Assembly (NCBI RefSeq): GCF_014493765.1
Contig: NZ_JACTVJ010000037.1
Coordinates: forward strand, 1 to 52,318
DNA length: 52,318 nucleotides
From: Streptomyces polyasparticus
GTDB lineage: Bacteria > Actinomycetota > Actinomycetes > Streptomycetales > Streptomycetaceae
Direction of reading: 5' to 3'
Part shown: one piece after another, positions 37,278 to 45,602 of the stretch
Layout of the letters: each line of letters opens with the position of its first letter
How positions within the stretch are numbered: the stretch's first letter is position 1
Translations under genes and position numbers: made by a program
Notes under the pieces: generated by a model
What the model saw: only the letters and a program-made list of their open reading frames with translations
What the model was told of the DNA's origin: nothing
Databases searched by the model: none

Positions 37278-37919
37278 ATGAAGCTCACTGTTTTCGGTGC
37301 GACCGGCGGGATCGGGCAGGAGATCGTCCGGCAGGCGCTGGCCGCGGGGCACCAGGTCACCGCGGTCGTACGCGCCCCTGCCCGGCTCTCCGCGCAAGGG
37401 GAACGGCTCGATGTCTTCCGGGCCGATCTGTCCGATGCCGAGTCCCTGCGCACCGCTGTCGCCGGATGCGACGCGGTGCTCTCGGGGCTCGGTGCACGCG
37501 GGCTCAAGGACGCGCGGGACGGGATCGCGGCCCGGCTCACGCGGCCGGTGCTGCGGGCCATGGAGGCGGAGGGCGTACGGCGGCTGCTCGTGGTCAGCGC
37601 CGCTCCTCTCGCCCCGCCGACCGCGGAGCGCGAGCCGATGCTGGACCGCGTGATGATCGGCGTGGTCAGCCGGGTGCTCAAGCCGGTGTACGACGATCTG
37701 CGGGTGATGGAGGACGAGCTGGCCCGCAGCGCGACCGACTGGACCTCGGTGCGGCCGCCCAAGCTGACCGACAAGCCGGTGACCGGTACGTATCGCACCC
37801 AGGTCGGCGGCAATCCGCGCAGCTCGCGCGCGATCGGGCGGGCGGATGTGGCGCACGCGATGCTGGCGATGACCGAGGACCCGGCGACCGTGAAGCAGGG
37901 TGTCGGGGTGGCCTATTGA
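37278..37919 (+). CDS. NAD(P)-binding Rossmann-fold oxidoreductase (NmrA/atypical SDR type)
   Basis: 213 aa starting MKLTVFGATGGIGQEIVRQA, with the GATGGIG dinucleotide loop at residues 7-13. The later segments (RRLLVVSAAPLAP, SATDWTSVRPPKLTDKPVTG) match NAD(P)H-binding proteins used as flavin reductases or redox sensors. There is no clear catalytic YxxxK. GAGGAGGGG lies just before the ATG. Control by the divergent TetR gene is likely, given the operator array between them. Confidence 0.88.
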   Translation: MKLTVFGATGGIGQEIVRQALAAGHQVTAVVRAPARLSAQGERLDVFRADLSDAESLRTAVAGCDAVLSGLGARGLKDARDGIAARLTRPVLRAMEAEGVRRLLVVSAAPLAPPTAEREPMLDRVMIGVVSRVLKPVYDDLRVMEDELARSATDWTSVRPPKLTDKPVTGTYRTQVGGNPRSSRAIGRADVAHAMLAMTEDPATVKQGVGVAY

Positions 37920-37960
37920 GGGCGTCGGGCAGCCCGCGGTGCGGGGAGGCTGCCGACTAC

Positions 37961-38036
37961 GGGTGGGCGGCCGGCTACTGGTCGGCGGCCGGGCTGCCGG
38001 TGGGCGGCCGGGCTGCCGGTGGGCGGCCGGCTACCA
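37961..38036. repeat. 19-bp tandem repeat, 4 copies, at the convergent gene ends
   Basis: Units at 37961-37979, 37980-37998, 37999-38017 and 38018-38036, consensus GGTGGGCGGCCGG(G)CTGCC. The last copy abuts the serine hydrolase stop codon (38040-38038), and the array lies in the convergent gap after the NAD(P)-binding protein gene (stop at 37919). Confidence 0.9.
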
Positions 38037-38037
38037 G

Positions 38038-39198
38038 CTACTGCTGCTCCGCATGGTTCGTCAGCTGCCAGAACTCCCGCAGGAGAGTCGGCGCGGTCGG
38101 CCCGCCGAGCTCGACCTGCGTGAGCAGGATGCCGACCGCGCCCGTGCCCGGGTGGAGATGGGCCGAGGTGCCGGTGCCGCCCACCCAGCCGTAGCGGCCG
38201 GGAACGCTCCACGGGTGCACCGGCTCCAGGTCCACCGCGGCGCCGTAGCCCCAGCCCTGGCCCTCCAGGAAGAGGTCGCTGCCCGCGCGCTGACCGGCGG
38301 TGAGCTGGTCGGTGAGCATCGCGCGGACCGATTCCGGGGACAGCAGGCGGTGCCCCGTATCCGAGACGCCTTCGGCGAGGATCATGCGGGCGAAGGCGTG
38401 CCAGTCGTCGACGGTCGAGACCAGGCCGCCCGCGCCCGAGAGGAAGGCCGGCTCGGTGCTCCACTGGCCGTCGGGGGCGTCGACCAGTTCCAGGGAGCCG
38501 TCGGGGCCGGTGCGGTAGTACGAGGTGAAGCGGCCCAAGTCGGCCGCGGGGACGGCGAATCCGGTGTCCTGCATGCCGAGCGGCTCGAAGATCCGCTCGG
38601 CGAGGAACTCACCGAGCGAGCGCCCCGAGACCCGGGCGATCAGCACACCCTGGAGCTCGGAACAGGTGTTGTAGAGCCATGTCTCCCCCGGCTGGTGCAG
38701 CAGCGGGATACGCGCGAGGGCCGCCATCCACTCGTCGGTGGGGGCGACTTCCTGCGGCCGCGGCGGGCCCTGGTTCAGCTCGGTGAAGAGCGGGGCGAGG
38801 GCGGGCTTGGAGAAGTCGGAGGTGAAGCCGTATCCGGCGGTGAAGTCGAGCAGATGGCGGACCGTGATGGGGCGCACGGCCGGCACGGTGTCGTCCACGG
38901 GTGCGTCCGGGGTGCGGACGACCTGCGGTTTCTCCAGTTCGGGGAGCCAGCGCGCGACCTGGTCGTCGAGCCCGATGCGGCCGTCCTCGATCAGCATCAG
39001 GACGGCCGCGGCGACGATCGGTTTGGTGATCGAGGCGATACGGAAGATCGCGTCGCGGGTCATGGGGGTGGCGCCGCCGGCACTCGCCGTGCCGACGGCC
39101 TGCACCTCGACACGGTCACCGCGAGCGATCAGGGCCACCGCCCCGGGGACGGTGCCGTCGTCTACGTATCGCTGGAGGAGGGTGTGCAGGGCGGTCAT
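38038..39198 (-). CDS. Serine hydrolase, beta-lactamase/esterase fold
   Basis: 386 aa of the class C beta-lactamase/penicillin-binding-protein-like family. The catalytic SxxK is S56-K59 (SITK, in FRIASITKPIVAAAVLMLIE). The Tyr motif is YNT in WLYNTCSELQG. The third motif is probably HPG near the C-terminus. No signal peptide is seen, so it may act in the cytosol as an esterase rather than as a lactam hydrolase. The ATG at 39198 was chosen since the open frame upstream is not related. It lies 71 nt after the membrane protein gene on the same strand. Confidence 0.9.
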   Translation of the reverse strand: MTALHTLLQRYVDDGTVPGAVALIARGDRVEVQAVGTASAGGATPMTRDAIFRIASITKPIVAAAVLMLIEDGRIGLDDQVARWLPELEKPQVVRTPDAPVDDTVPAVRPITVRHLLDFTAGYGFTSDFSKPALAPLFTELNQGPPRPQEVAPTDEWMAALARIPLLHQPGETWLYNTCSELQGVLIARVSGRSLGEFLAERIFEPLGMQDTGFAVPAADLGRFTSYYRTGPDGSLELVDAPDGQWSTEPAFLSGAGGLVSTVDDWHAFARMILAEGVSDTGHRLLSPESVRAMLTDQLTAGQRAGSDLFLEGQGWGYGAAVDLEPVHPWSVPGRYGWVGGTGTSAHLHPGTGAVGILLTQVELGGPTAPTLLREFWQLTNHAEQQ

Positions 39199-39269
39199 GG
39201 GCGGCCTTCCCGTCCGTGGAGGTCTACGGGAAGGGTGACTGCTTCGGGGGTCGGAACTCATCGGCCGTG

Positions 39270-40847
39270 TCAGGCGGCTCCCGGGTCTTCCGGGCGCAGG
39301 GTGGCTTCGCGCAGCTCGCGGGTGAGGCCGGGCAGCGTCGTGCGGTCGCCGTCCTCGTACGCGCCGGTGAACACCATGCCCATGCTGCCCTTGTCGAGCC
39401 AGGCGCACATGGTGACCTCGTTGCCGGCGGACTCCATGACCGCGCACTCCATACGGCCGCCGAGCTCACCCGGGTCGACCGTCCAGGTCTCCGACGGCTC
39501 AGCGGCGAGTGCGCTCAGTTGGCGGCGCATATCGGCGAAGTAGCGGTCCGGATTCTCGTCGTGCAGGTCACCGGCGACACCCACGAGCATCAGAAGCGAG
39601 CCCGCGCTCTCGTCGCGGTAGAGACCGGAAAAGGGCTGGGCATCCGCCGGCAGGTCCACCCGTCCGAGCATCGACACCATCCGCTCGCTCATCGGATCGC
39701 CCTTGCTCAGCGGTATGCCGCGCACCGACTCGGGTACGGAGGCCTCGTACCGCGGATACTCCGCTGCCCGTACGGCATTCCAGCTGATGACCCCGACGAA
39801 CGCCCCCAGCGCCACCACCACGGCGAGGGCGCCGGTCAGGCGCTCGCTCCGGGTGGCGCGCGGGAGCTCGGGGGCGCCGGGTGCGGGGTCGCGGTAATCG
39901 GCCGGCAGCCCGGCTGCCGCCCGGTCACGGGCCGCCCGGAGCAGATACAGCTCCTGCAGCGCGGGCAGCAGGCCCAGGGCGGCCACGGGGACCAGCAGCG
40001 CAGGCAGGCGCAGCGCGGTCACTCCGAGGCCGATGGCGGCGCCGAGCACGGCGACGGCCAGGAAGTGCAGCTGCGGGAAGCGGACCCTGGTGCGCGCGAG
40101 GGCCGCGGTCGGCCGTGCGAGCGCGGCCAGCGTCTCGGCACGCACCGCGAGACGGCGGTCGTAAGGCCAGGCGGCTGCCGCTTCGGCGGCGTACGCGGCA
40201 GCGGCTCTCGCGTCGACGCCATCGGCCAGGGCGCTGCGTGCGTCATAGCGCTGGACGGCACCCGGCTCCGGAGGTCTGCCCGCGAGCTGCCCGCCCTGGC
40301 CGAGCTGATGCGCCTGCGGTGAATCGGGCGCGAGTTCCTTCAACCGCGCCGCGGCGGCCGTGCCGCGTGACACCCGGCCCGGCTCATCCAGGGCGTCGCC
40401 GCCCAGGCCGAACTCGGCGTAGGCGGCGAGCAGGTCCAGATGGTCGGGGAAGTCGACAAGCCCCATCTGGTACGTGCGCTCGGCGGCCTTGTCGTGATCG
40501 TCCGCGTCCTCGAAGGCATGGGCCCGCCCGAGGACGAGGTAGAGCCCCGGGTGCGGTCCGTACGCGTCGAGCCCGGCCTGGGCCTCCTTGCGCGCCGCCC
40601 CGAACTCCCCCGCCCGCAGCAGCGTTTGAGCGCGCTCGAAGACGCGCACCATTGCTTCGAGCGCGGACGGCTGCCCGAACTGCCCCGGCCACTCACCACC
40701 TTCAGACCGCTCGAACTGCTCCGGCCGCTCCCCACCTTCAGGCCGCCCGGACTGCTCCAGTGGCTGCCCGTCCGCCGCCGGCCGCCCGCCCTGTACCGGC
40801 CGCTTCCCGTCCGCGGGCAGCGCGAACTGCCCCTCACCGTTCTGCAC
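39270..40847 (-). CDS. Membrane protein with a repeat-rich N-terminus and TPR-like region (function unknown)
   Basis: 525 aa from GTG at 40847, the only start codon between this frame and the upstream stop at 40931. Residues 1-60 are low complexity and include a 12-residue tandem repeat (EQSGRPEGGERP, EQFERSEGGEWP). Residues 65-250 are helical, TPR-like (VRVFERAQTLLRAGEFGAAR, AAERTYQMGLVDFPDHLDLL). Two or three membrane spans follow (AVAVLGAAIGLGVTALRLPA and ALAVVVALGAFVGVISW), then an extracytoplasmic domain of about 150 residues. I do not recognise a specific function. Confidence 0.75.
   Translation of the reverse strand: MQNGEGQFALPADGKRPVQGGRPAADGQPLEQSGRPEGGERPEQFERSEGGEWPGQFGQPSALEAMVRVFERAQTLLRAGEFGAARKEAQAGLDAYGPHPGLYLVLGRAHAFEDADDHDKAAERTYQMGLVDFPDHLDLLAAYAEFGLGGDALDEPGRVSRGTAAAARLKELAPDSPQAHQLGQGGQLAGRPPEPGAVQRYDARSALADGVDARAAAAYAAEAAAAWPYDRRLAVRAETLAALARPTAALARTRVRFPQLHFLAVAVLGAAIGLGVTALRLPALLVPVAALGLLPALQELYLLRAARDRAAAGLPADYRDPAPGAPELPRATRSERLTGALAVVVALGAFVGVISWNAVRAAEYPRYEASVPESVRGIPLSKGDPMSERMVSMLGRVDLPADAQPFSGLYRDESAGSLLMLVGVAGDLHDENPDRYFADMRRQLSALAAEPSETWTVDPGELGGRMECAVMESAGNEVTMCAWLDKGSMGMVFTGAYEDGDRTTLPGLTRELREATLRPEDPGAA
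40686..40757. repeat. 36-bp in-frame tandem repeat inside the membrane protein gene
   Basis: Two units of 36 bp encode EQSGRPEGGERP and EQFERSEGGEWP, and a third partial unit continues GQFGQ. The unit is a multiple of three, so copy-number change would lengthen or shorten the N-terminal tail without frameshift. Confidence 0.75.
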
Positions 40848-40975
40848 CTGTGGTCCCCACCCCTGATGTGCCGGCCGCCGATCGTCCCGGCCGCCGCTCG
40901 CGTCGGGTCTTCGATCGAGCCGACGCGGTCACTATCAGGCGCGCCCCGCCTCGGGGTCAACCACGAATGTGCAGC

Positions 40976-42031
40976 TCAGAGCGATACGCCGACCATCACC
41001 GGCTCATTGACCAAGGTGATCCCGAAGGCCTCGCGGACCCCGGCCACGACCTCGCGGGCCAGGGCGAGCAGGTCCTCGGTGGTGGCCGCGCCGCGATTCG
41101 TCAGGGCCAGGGTGTGCTTGGTGGAGATGCGGGCCGGGCCCGTGCCGTACCCCTTGGTGAAGCCCGCCTTGTCGATCAGCCAGGCGGCCGAGGTCTTCAT
41201 CCGCCCCTCCCCCGCCGGATACGCCGGCGGGGCGACGTCGGCGCCAAGGCGCTCGTGGACGCGCTCGAGGAACGCCTCGTACTCCCCGGTCGTCAGGATC
41301 GGGTTGGTGAAGAACGAACCCGCCGACCACGTGTCGTGGTCCTCCGGGTCGAGCACCATGCCCTTGCCGGCCCGCAGCTTGAGCACCGTCTCGCGGGCCT
41401 GCTCGAGCGGCACCCGGTCGCCGGCCTCGACGCCGAGGGTGCGGGCGGTCTCCGGGTACTTGAGCGGGGCGCTCAGACCGCCGGCGTCCTCGAGCTCGAA
41501 GCGGACGCGCAGCACCACGTAGCGGTCCGGGTCCGACTTGAAGCGGCTGTGGCGGTAGGAGAAGGCGCACTCCTCGTTCGAGAGCGTGACCGTCTCGCCG
41601 GCCTCGCGGTCGTACGCGATCACCTCGGTGATCGTGTTGGAGACCTCCTGGCCGTACGCCCCCACATTCTGGATCGGGGTCGCGCCCGCCGAGCCGGGGA
41701 TGCCGGCCAGGCACTCGATGCCGGCGAGGCCCGCCTCCACGGTGCGGGCCACGGCGTCGGTCCACACCTCGCCGGCGGCCAACTCCAGCTTCGTACCGTC
41801 GAGTTCGAAGCCCTCGGTGGCGATCCTGAGGGCCGTACCGGAAAAGCCCTTGTCGGCGACGATCAGGTTGGAGCCGCCGCCGATGATCAGCAGCGGGGTG
41901 CCTTCGGCGTCGGCCGCGCGCACGGCTTCGACCACCTCGGCGTCCGTGGACGCGGTGATCAGCCGGGCGGCCGGGCCGCCGAGACGGAAGGTGGTCAGGG
42001 GGGCGAGCGGGGCTTCGTGGAGTTCCTGCAC
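40976..42031 (-). CDS. murB: UDP-N-acetylmuramate dehydrogenase
   Basis: 351 aa flavoprotein that reduces UDP-GlcNAc-enolpyruvate to UDP-MurNAc for peptidoglycan. The FAD-binding GGGSNLIVADKGF and GIPGSAGATPIQNVGAYGQE are present. The catalytic Ser is in AGSFFTNP, and the C-terminal Glu-containing end is VNEPVMVGVSL. The start is taken as GTG at 42031 (VQELHEAPLAPLTTFRLGG). There is no good ribosome-binding site, but TACCCT lies 7 nt upstream, so the mRNA may be leaderless. Confidence 0.95.
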   Translation of the reverse strand: MQELHEAPLAPLTTFRLGGPAARLITASTDAEVVEAVRAADAEGTPLLIIGGGSNLIVADKGFSGTALRIATEGFELDGTKLELAAGEVWTDAVARTVEAGLAGIECLAGIPGSAGATPIQNVGAYGQEVSNTITEVIAYDREAGETVTLSNEECAFSYRHSRFKSDPDRYVVLRVRFELEDAGGLSAPLKYPETARTLGVEAGDRVPLEQARETVLKLRAGKGMVLDPEDHDTWSAGSFFTNPILTTGEYEAFLERVHERLGADVAPPAYPAGEGRMKTSAAWLIDKAGFTKGYGTGPARISTKHTLALTNRGAATTEDLLALAREVVAGVREAFGITLVNEPVMVGVSL

Positions 42032-42040
42032 GCGCTCAAG

Positions 42041-42076
42041 GGTACGGTCCGGGGCCGACAGCTCCCGGACCGTACC
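42041..42076 (-). terminator. Perfect 13-bp inverted repeat between the MFS gene and murB
   Basis: GGTACGGTCCGGG (42041-42053) and CCCGGACCGTACC (42064-42076) pair fully around 10 nt. It lies 23 nt past the MFS stop, so it may be that gene's terminator. Its murB-side arm ends in the candidate murB -10 box (TACCCT), so an operator role is equally possible. Confidence 0.65.
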
Positions 42077-42098
42077 CCTGTGCCTCGCCGTCACCTCG

Positions 42099-43538
42099 TC
42101 ACGCGTCGACCAGCGTCCGGGAGTCCTCGCGGACCGTGGACACGTGCTCGGCGGCCTTGCCGCGGCGCGGGATGGCCAGGGTCGCGAGGGCCGCGAGGGC
42201 GACCGCGCCGGAGCCCACCCACAGCGCGGGCTGCAGTCCGTCGACGAAGTTCTGCGCGGGACCGTAGCCGCCCTGGGAGGAGAAGACGGCCGCGAGGATC
42301 GCGATACCGAGCGCGCCGCCGACCTCGCGCAGCGCGTTGTTGGCACCGGAGGCGATGCCCTGCTCGGCGGGGATGACGCTGGACATCACCAGGTTCGCGG
42401 CGGGTGCGAAGAACAGCGCCATGCCGATACCGCTGATGATCAAGGCCGGGAGCTGCGCCGCGTACGAGACGTCGGGGCTGAGGACCACGGCGAACCAGGC
42501 GAGGCCGATCGCCTGCAGCGCCAGGCCGACGGCGACCACCGGACGGCCGCCGATGCGGTCGGACAGATAGCCCGCGATGGGCGCGACGATCATCGGCATC
42601 CCGGTCCAGGGCAGCATCCGCAGGCCCGCCTCGGTGGGCGAGTAGTGCAGGACCATCTGCAGGAACTGGCTGAGCAGGAAGATCGAGCCGAACATCCCGA
42701 GGAACATCAGCAGGCTGGCCGCGTTGATCCCGGCGAAGGCGCGGTTGCGGAACAGCCGCATCGGCAGCATCGGGTTCTCAGCCCGGATGCCATGGCGTAC
42801 GAAGGCGGCGAGCAGCAGTCCGCCGCCGATCAGACCGGCGAGGACCTGGACACTGGTCCAGCCGTCGATGTTGCCGCGGATCAGCGCGTAGACGATGCCG
42901 AAGAGACCGGCGCTGGCGAGCACGGTGCCGGTGATGTCGAGCGGGGCGCGGGTGCCGTGTGACTCCTTCAGGCGAAGGCGGGCGAGCGGCAGGAGGGCGA
43001 CGCCGAGCGGCACGTTCAGCCAGAAGATCCACTGCCAGGAGATGTGCTCGGTCAGGCTGCCGCCGATGAGCGGGCCGCTGGCGACGGCGAGACCGTTCAC
43101 GGCGCCCCAGATCCCGTACGCCATACCGCGCTTGGCGGCCGGAACCGCGGCCGTGAGCAGGGTCAGCGTGAGCGGCATCATGATCGCGGCACCTACGCCC
43201 TGGACGGCCCGGGCCGCGATCAGGGCGTCGATGCCAGGGGCGAGCGCGGCGCCCGCGGAGGCGCCGGTGAAGATCGTCAGACCGACGAGGAAGAGCTTGC
43301 GGCGGCCGAAGCGGTCACCCAGTGCGGCGCCGAACATCAGCAGGACGGCGAAGGTCAGCGTGTACGCGCTGACCGTCCACTCCAGGTCGTGTATCCCGCC
43401 GCCGAAGTCCTCGCTGATCGCGGGCAGCGCGGTCGTGACGACCAGGTTGTCCAGGGCCGCCATGAAGCCGGCGACGCTGGTGATGACGAGGGCCCAGACC
43501 ATTCCGCCGCGCCCTGTGGCGGCTGCTTCCTGTGACAT
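42099..43538 (-). CDS. MFS drug exporter, DHA2 (14-span) type
   Basis: 479 aa with about 14 hydrophobic segments. Motif A is GAALGDRFGRRK after span 2, DHA2-type motif C sequence (GPLIGGSLTEHISWQWIFWL) lies near span 5, and the N-terminal span carries FMAALDNLVVTTALP, where the Asp is conserved in the family. It probably exports a toxic small molecule by proton antiport. It is directly downstream of a TetR gene on the same strand, and TTAGT-N8-ACTAA lies 24 nt upstream of its start, so it is probably repressed by that regulator. Confidence 0.93.
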   Translation of the reverse strand: MSQEAAATGRGGMVWALVITSVAGFMAALDNLVVTTALPAISEDFGGGIHDLEWTVSAYTLTFAVLLMFGAALGDRFGRRKLFLVGLTIFTGASAGAALAPGIDALIAARAVQGVGAAIMMPLTLTLLTAAVPAAKRGMAYGIWGAVNGLAVASGPLIGGSLTEHISWQWIFWLNVPLGVALLPLARLRLKESHGTRAPLDITGTVLASAGLFGIVYALIRGNIDGWTSVQVLAGLIGGGLLLAAFVRHGIRAENPMLPMRLFRNRAFAGINAASLLMFLGMFGSIFLLSQFLQMVLHYSPTEAGLRMLPWTGMPMIVAPIAGYLSDRIGGRPVVAVGLALQAIGLAWFAVVLSPDVSYAAQLPALIISGIGMALFFAPAANLVMSSVIPAEQGIASGANNALREVGGALGIAILAAVFSSQGGYGPAQNFVDGLQPALWVGSGAVALAALATLAIPRRGKAAEHVSTVREDSRTLVDA

Positions 43539-43561
43539 TGCTTTCCCCTCGGGACAGTTGA

Positions 43562-43579
43562 TTAGTTATTGATGACTAA
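43562..43579. promoter_or_regulatory. Operator-like site upstream of the MFS exporter gene
   Basis: TTAGT (43562-43566), an 8-nt spacer and ACTAA (43575-43579). The same arm-spacer-arm layout occurs in the promoter of the adjacent TetR gene at 44250-44267. The pair is best explained as binding sites of that TetR protein. Confidence 0.65.
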
Positions 43580-43622
43580 CTTCTGCGGGCACAAAAGCGC
43601 GCACCCTTTCGACCGCTTACCG

Positions 43623-43686
43623 GCGCCGCACTCACCGACACCCCCTTCAGGCGCCGCGCTCACCGACGCCACCTTCCTGCGCCGCC
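43623..43686. repeat. 28-bp tandem repeat, about 2.3 copies, next to the TetR gene stop codon
   Basis: Units at 43623-43650 and 43651-43678 share GCGCCGC, CTCACCGAC and CCTTC, and a third begins at 43679. The array ends at the stop codon of the TetR gene (43688-43686). Confidence 0.8.
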
Positions 43687-44240
43687 TACTTCGGCTGCAC
43701 CTCTTCGTAGAACCCGGCCCACACCCGGTGATCGGGCTTGAACCCCATCGACACCAGGACGTTGATGAGCATCCCGTACGCGAGGAACTGCGTCGTCTCG
43801 TCGACGTCGGCCCCCATCGCCAGATTGGCGACGTCGTACATCTCCATCCACTCGGCCCGCAGGGCCTCGCCGAACTCCCGGTCCCCCGCGGCCTCCGCGG
43901 CCGCGACGGCCACGTACATCTGCATCTGCATGAGCAGCTTCTCGGGGTCGTCCGCGATGAGCGCCTGGTACGCGTCACCCATCGCCTTCGTCGCCTCCTC
44001 GCCCTGCAGACCTTCGGACGCACGCCGGAAGACCTCCGTGACGTCCTGGCAGCAGCGGCGGGCGGCCTCGAGGAAGATCGCCTGCTTCCCGGGGAAGAGG
44101 CGGAAGAGATACGGCTGCGAGACGCCGACCCGCTTGGCGATCGCCTCGGTCGAGGTGCCGTTGTAGCCACCCCGCGAGAACTCGATGACCGCCGCCCGGA
44201 TGACGCTCTCGCGCCGCTCGTCCGCACTCATTCTGACCAT
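43686..44240 (-). CDS. TetR/AcrR family regulator of the MFS exporter
   Basis: 184 aa. The helix-turn-helix spans residues 8-55 (RRESVIRAAVIEFSRGGYNG, then TSTEAIAKRVGVSQPYLFRL), followed by a helical ligand domain. The start is taken as ATG at 44240; a second ATG at 44231 would remove three residues. There is no ribosome-binding site, and a promoter ends 6 nt before 44240, so the mRNA is probably leaderless. The matching operator-like sites here and before the MFS gene suggest autorepression plus exporter control. Confidence 0.92.
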   Translation of the reverse strand: MVRMSADERRESVIRAAVIEFSRGGYNGTSTEAIAKRVGVSQPYLFRLFPGKQAIFLEAARRCCQDVTEVFRRASEGLQGEEATKAMGDAYQALIADDPEKLLMQMQMYVAVAAAEAAGDREFGEALRAEWMEMYDVANLAMGADVDETTQFLAYGMLINVLVSMGFKPDHRVWAGFYEEVQPK

Positions 44241-44246
44241 GCGAGT

Positions 44247-44276
44247 AAGTTAGTGGCCAATCACTACCTAAGTCAA
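44247..44276 (-). promoter_or_regulatory. TetR gene promoter with embedded operator-like site
   Basis: On the minus strand TTGACT (44276-44271) is followed after 18 nt by TAACTT (44252-44247). The start site expected 6-7 nt later coincides with the ATG at 44240. The inverted repeat TTAGT-N8-ACTAC (plus strand 44250-44267) fills the spacer and touches the -10 box, so a bound repressor would block the promoter. Confidence 0.65.
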
Positions 44277-44329
44277 GAGGTACGGAAAAGGGGCGCCCCA
44301 ACGCGGCGGCGCCCCTGAGTTTCCGCAGC

Positions 44330-44764
44330 TCAGCCCAGCCGGACAACCGCCCGCGACATCCCGAGCACCTTCTGCCCGGCGCTCATCGCGGTCAGGTCCA
44401 CGCGCACGGTCCGCGCCTCGTCGTCGAGCTTCGCGGCGACCTTGGCGCTGACCTCGATCTCGGCGCCCTTGTCGTCGTTCGGCACGACGACCGGCTTGGT
44501 GAAGCGCACGCCGTACTCGACGACCGCGCCCGGGTCCCCGGTCCAGTCGGTGACGACGCGGATCGCCTCGGCCATGGTGAACATGCCGTGCGCGATCACG
44601 TCGGGCAGCCCGACCTCGACCGCGAACTTCTCGTTCCAGTGAATCGGGTTGAAGTCGCCCGATGCGCCCGCGTACTGCACGAGCGTGGCGCGCGTCACGG
44701 GGAAGGTCTGCGCCGGCAGTTCGGTGCCGACCTCGACATCTGCGTACGAGATCTTCGCGCTCAT
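44330..44764 (-). CDS. MaoC-like hot-dog dehydratase, HadB type
   Basis: 144 aa hot-dog protein. The R-specific hydratase motif is present: Asp and His in GDFNPIHWNEKFA, then GLPDVIAHGMF. It most likely forms a heterodimer with the upstream HadA-like protein and dehydrates (3R)-hydroxyacyl thioesters. The ATG at 44764 is 2 nt after the hadA-like stop, so the two are co-translated. Mycobacterial HadAB does this in mycolic-acid FAS II; Streptomyces make no mycolates, so a role in ordinary fatty-acid synthesis is inferred. Confidence 0.88.
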   Translation of the reverse strand: MSAKISYADVEVGTELPAQTFPVTRATLVQYAGASGDFNPIHWNEKFAVEVGLPDVIAHGMFTMAEAIRVVTDWTGDPGAVVEYGVRFTKPVVVPNDDKGAEIEVSAKVAAKLDDEARTVRVDLTAMSAGQKVLGMSRAVVRLG

Positions 44765-44766
44765 CG

Positions 44767-45222
44767 TCACTCTCCGTCCGCTGCCGCGCGCGCGACGAGC
44801 TTGGTCCACGCGGTCACGACGTGCTCGCCGGCCTCGTCGTGCACCTCGCCGCGGATGTCCAGGATGTCGTTGCCCGCCATGGACTTGATCGCCTCGATCG
44901 TCGAGGTGACCGAGAGGCGGTCGCCCGCGCGCACGGGGCGCGTGTAGGCGAATTTCTGGTCGCCGTGCACGACGCGGCTGTAGTCCAGGCCGAGCTGGGG
45001 GTCCTGGACGACCTGGCCCGCGGCCTTGAATGTGATGGCAAACACAAAGGTCGGCGGCGCGATCACATCGCTGTGGCCGTACGCCTTGGCGGCCTCGGCA
45101 TCGCGGTAGACGGGATTGGCGTCGCCCACCGCCTCGGCGAACTCGCGGATCTTCTCCCGGCCGACCTCATAGGGGTCGGTGGGCGGGTAGGTCCGCCCGA
45201 CGAAGGACTGGTCGAGCGCCAT
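44767..45222 (-). CDS. MaoC-like N-terminal dehydratase subunit, HadA type
   Basis: 151 aa starting MALDQSFVGRTYPPTDPYEV, with the hot-dog segment VGDANPVYRDAEAAKAYGHS and DVIAPPTFVFAI. It keeps the fold but lacks the catalytic Asp-His pair in its canonical form, as expected for the non-catalytic, substrate-binding partner of HadB. AGGAGG lies 10 nt before the ATG. The order rpmG-hadA-hadB after thrT-metT matches mycobacteria. Confidence 0.88.
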   Translation of the reverse strand: MALDQSFVGRTYPPTDPYEVGREKIREFAEAVGDANPVYRDAEAAKAYGHSDVIAPPTFVFAITFKAAGQVVQDPQLGLDYSRVVHGDQKFAYTRPVRAGDRLSVTSTIEAIKSMAGNDILDIRGEVHDEAGEHVVTAWTKLVARAAADGE

Positions 45223-45304
45223 GAGCTCGCAACCTCCTGCACAGATCAACAGCAAACCGAGCGGCAGCGGGGACGTACTGCCGGGTATTACCTGGTGAAA
45301 CGAC

Positions 45305-45340
45305 GCGAGGCCGCCCCCAAGTGAATGGGGACGGCCTCGC
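45305..45340 (-). terminator. Hairpin after rpmG
   Basis: A 9-bp stem (GCGAGGCCG with CGGCCTCGC), one mismatch and a further 5 bp close a 6-nt loop, 13 nt past the rpmG stop. It probably ends rpmG transcription before hadA. Confidence 0.75.
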
Positions 45341-45352
45341 GAACGAGCCTTT

Positions 45353-45517
45353 TTATCGCGTTTCGCGGTGCGCGGTGTGCGCGTTGCAACGCGGGCAGTG
45401 CTTCTTCATCTCAAGACGGTCCGGGTTGTTACGCCGGTTCTTCTTGGTGATGTAGTTCCGCTCCTTGCACTCCACGCAGGCCAGCGTGATCTTCGGGCGG
45501 ACATCGGTGGCAGCCAC
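45353..45517 (-). CDS. rpmG: 50S ribosomal protein L33 (zinc-binding form)
   Basis: 54 aa from GTG at 45517 ([20 protein letters not shown]), with AAGGAG 7 nt upstream. The zinc ribbon CVEC...CPRC marks it as the C+ form. It lies between tRNA-Met and the hadAB-like pair. Confidence 0.96.
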   Translation of the reverse strand: MAATDVRPKITLACVECKERNYITKKNRRNNPDRLEMKKHCPRCNAHTAHRETR

Positions 45518-45602
45518 GTGAGTGCTCCTTGATGAACGGATGGACTGAACGCATAGAAGAGTAGCCGACCGGAGGACCGACCCCACAATCGGCTACTGTC
45601 AG

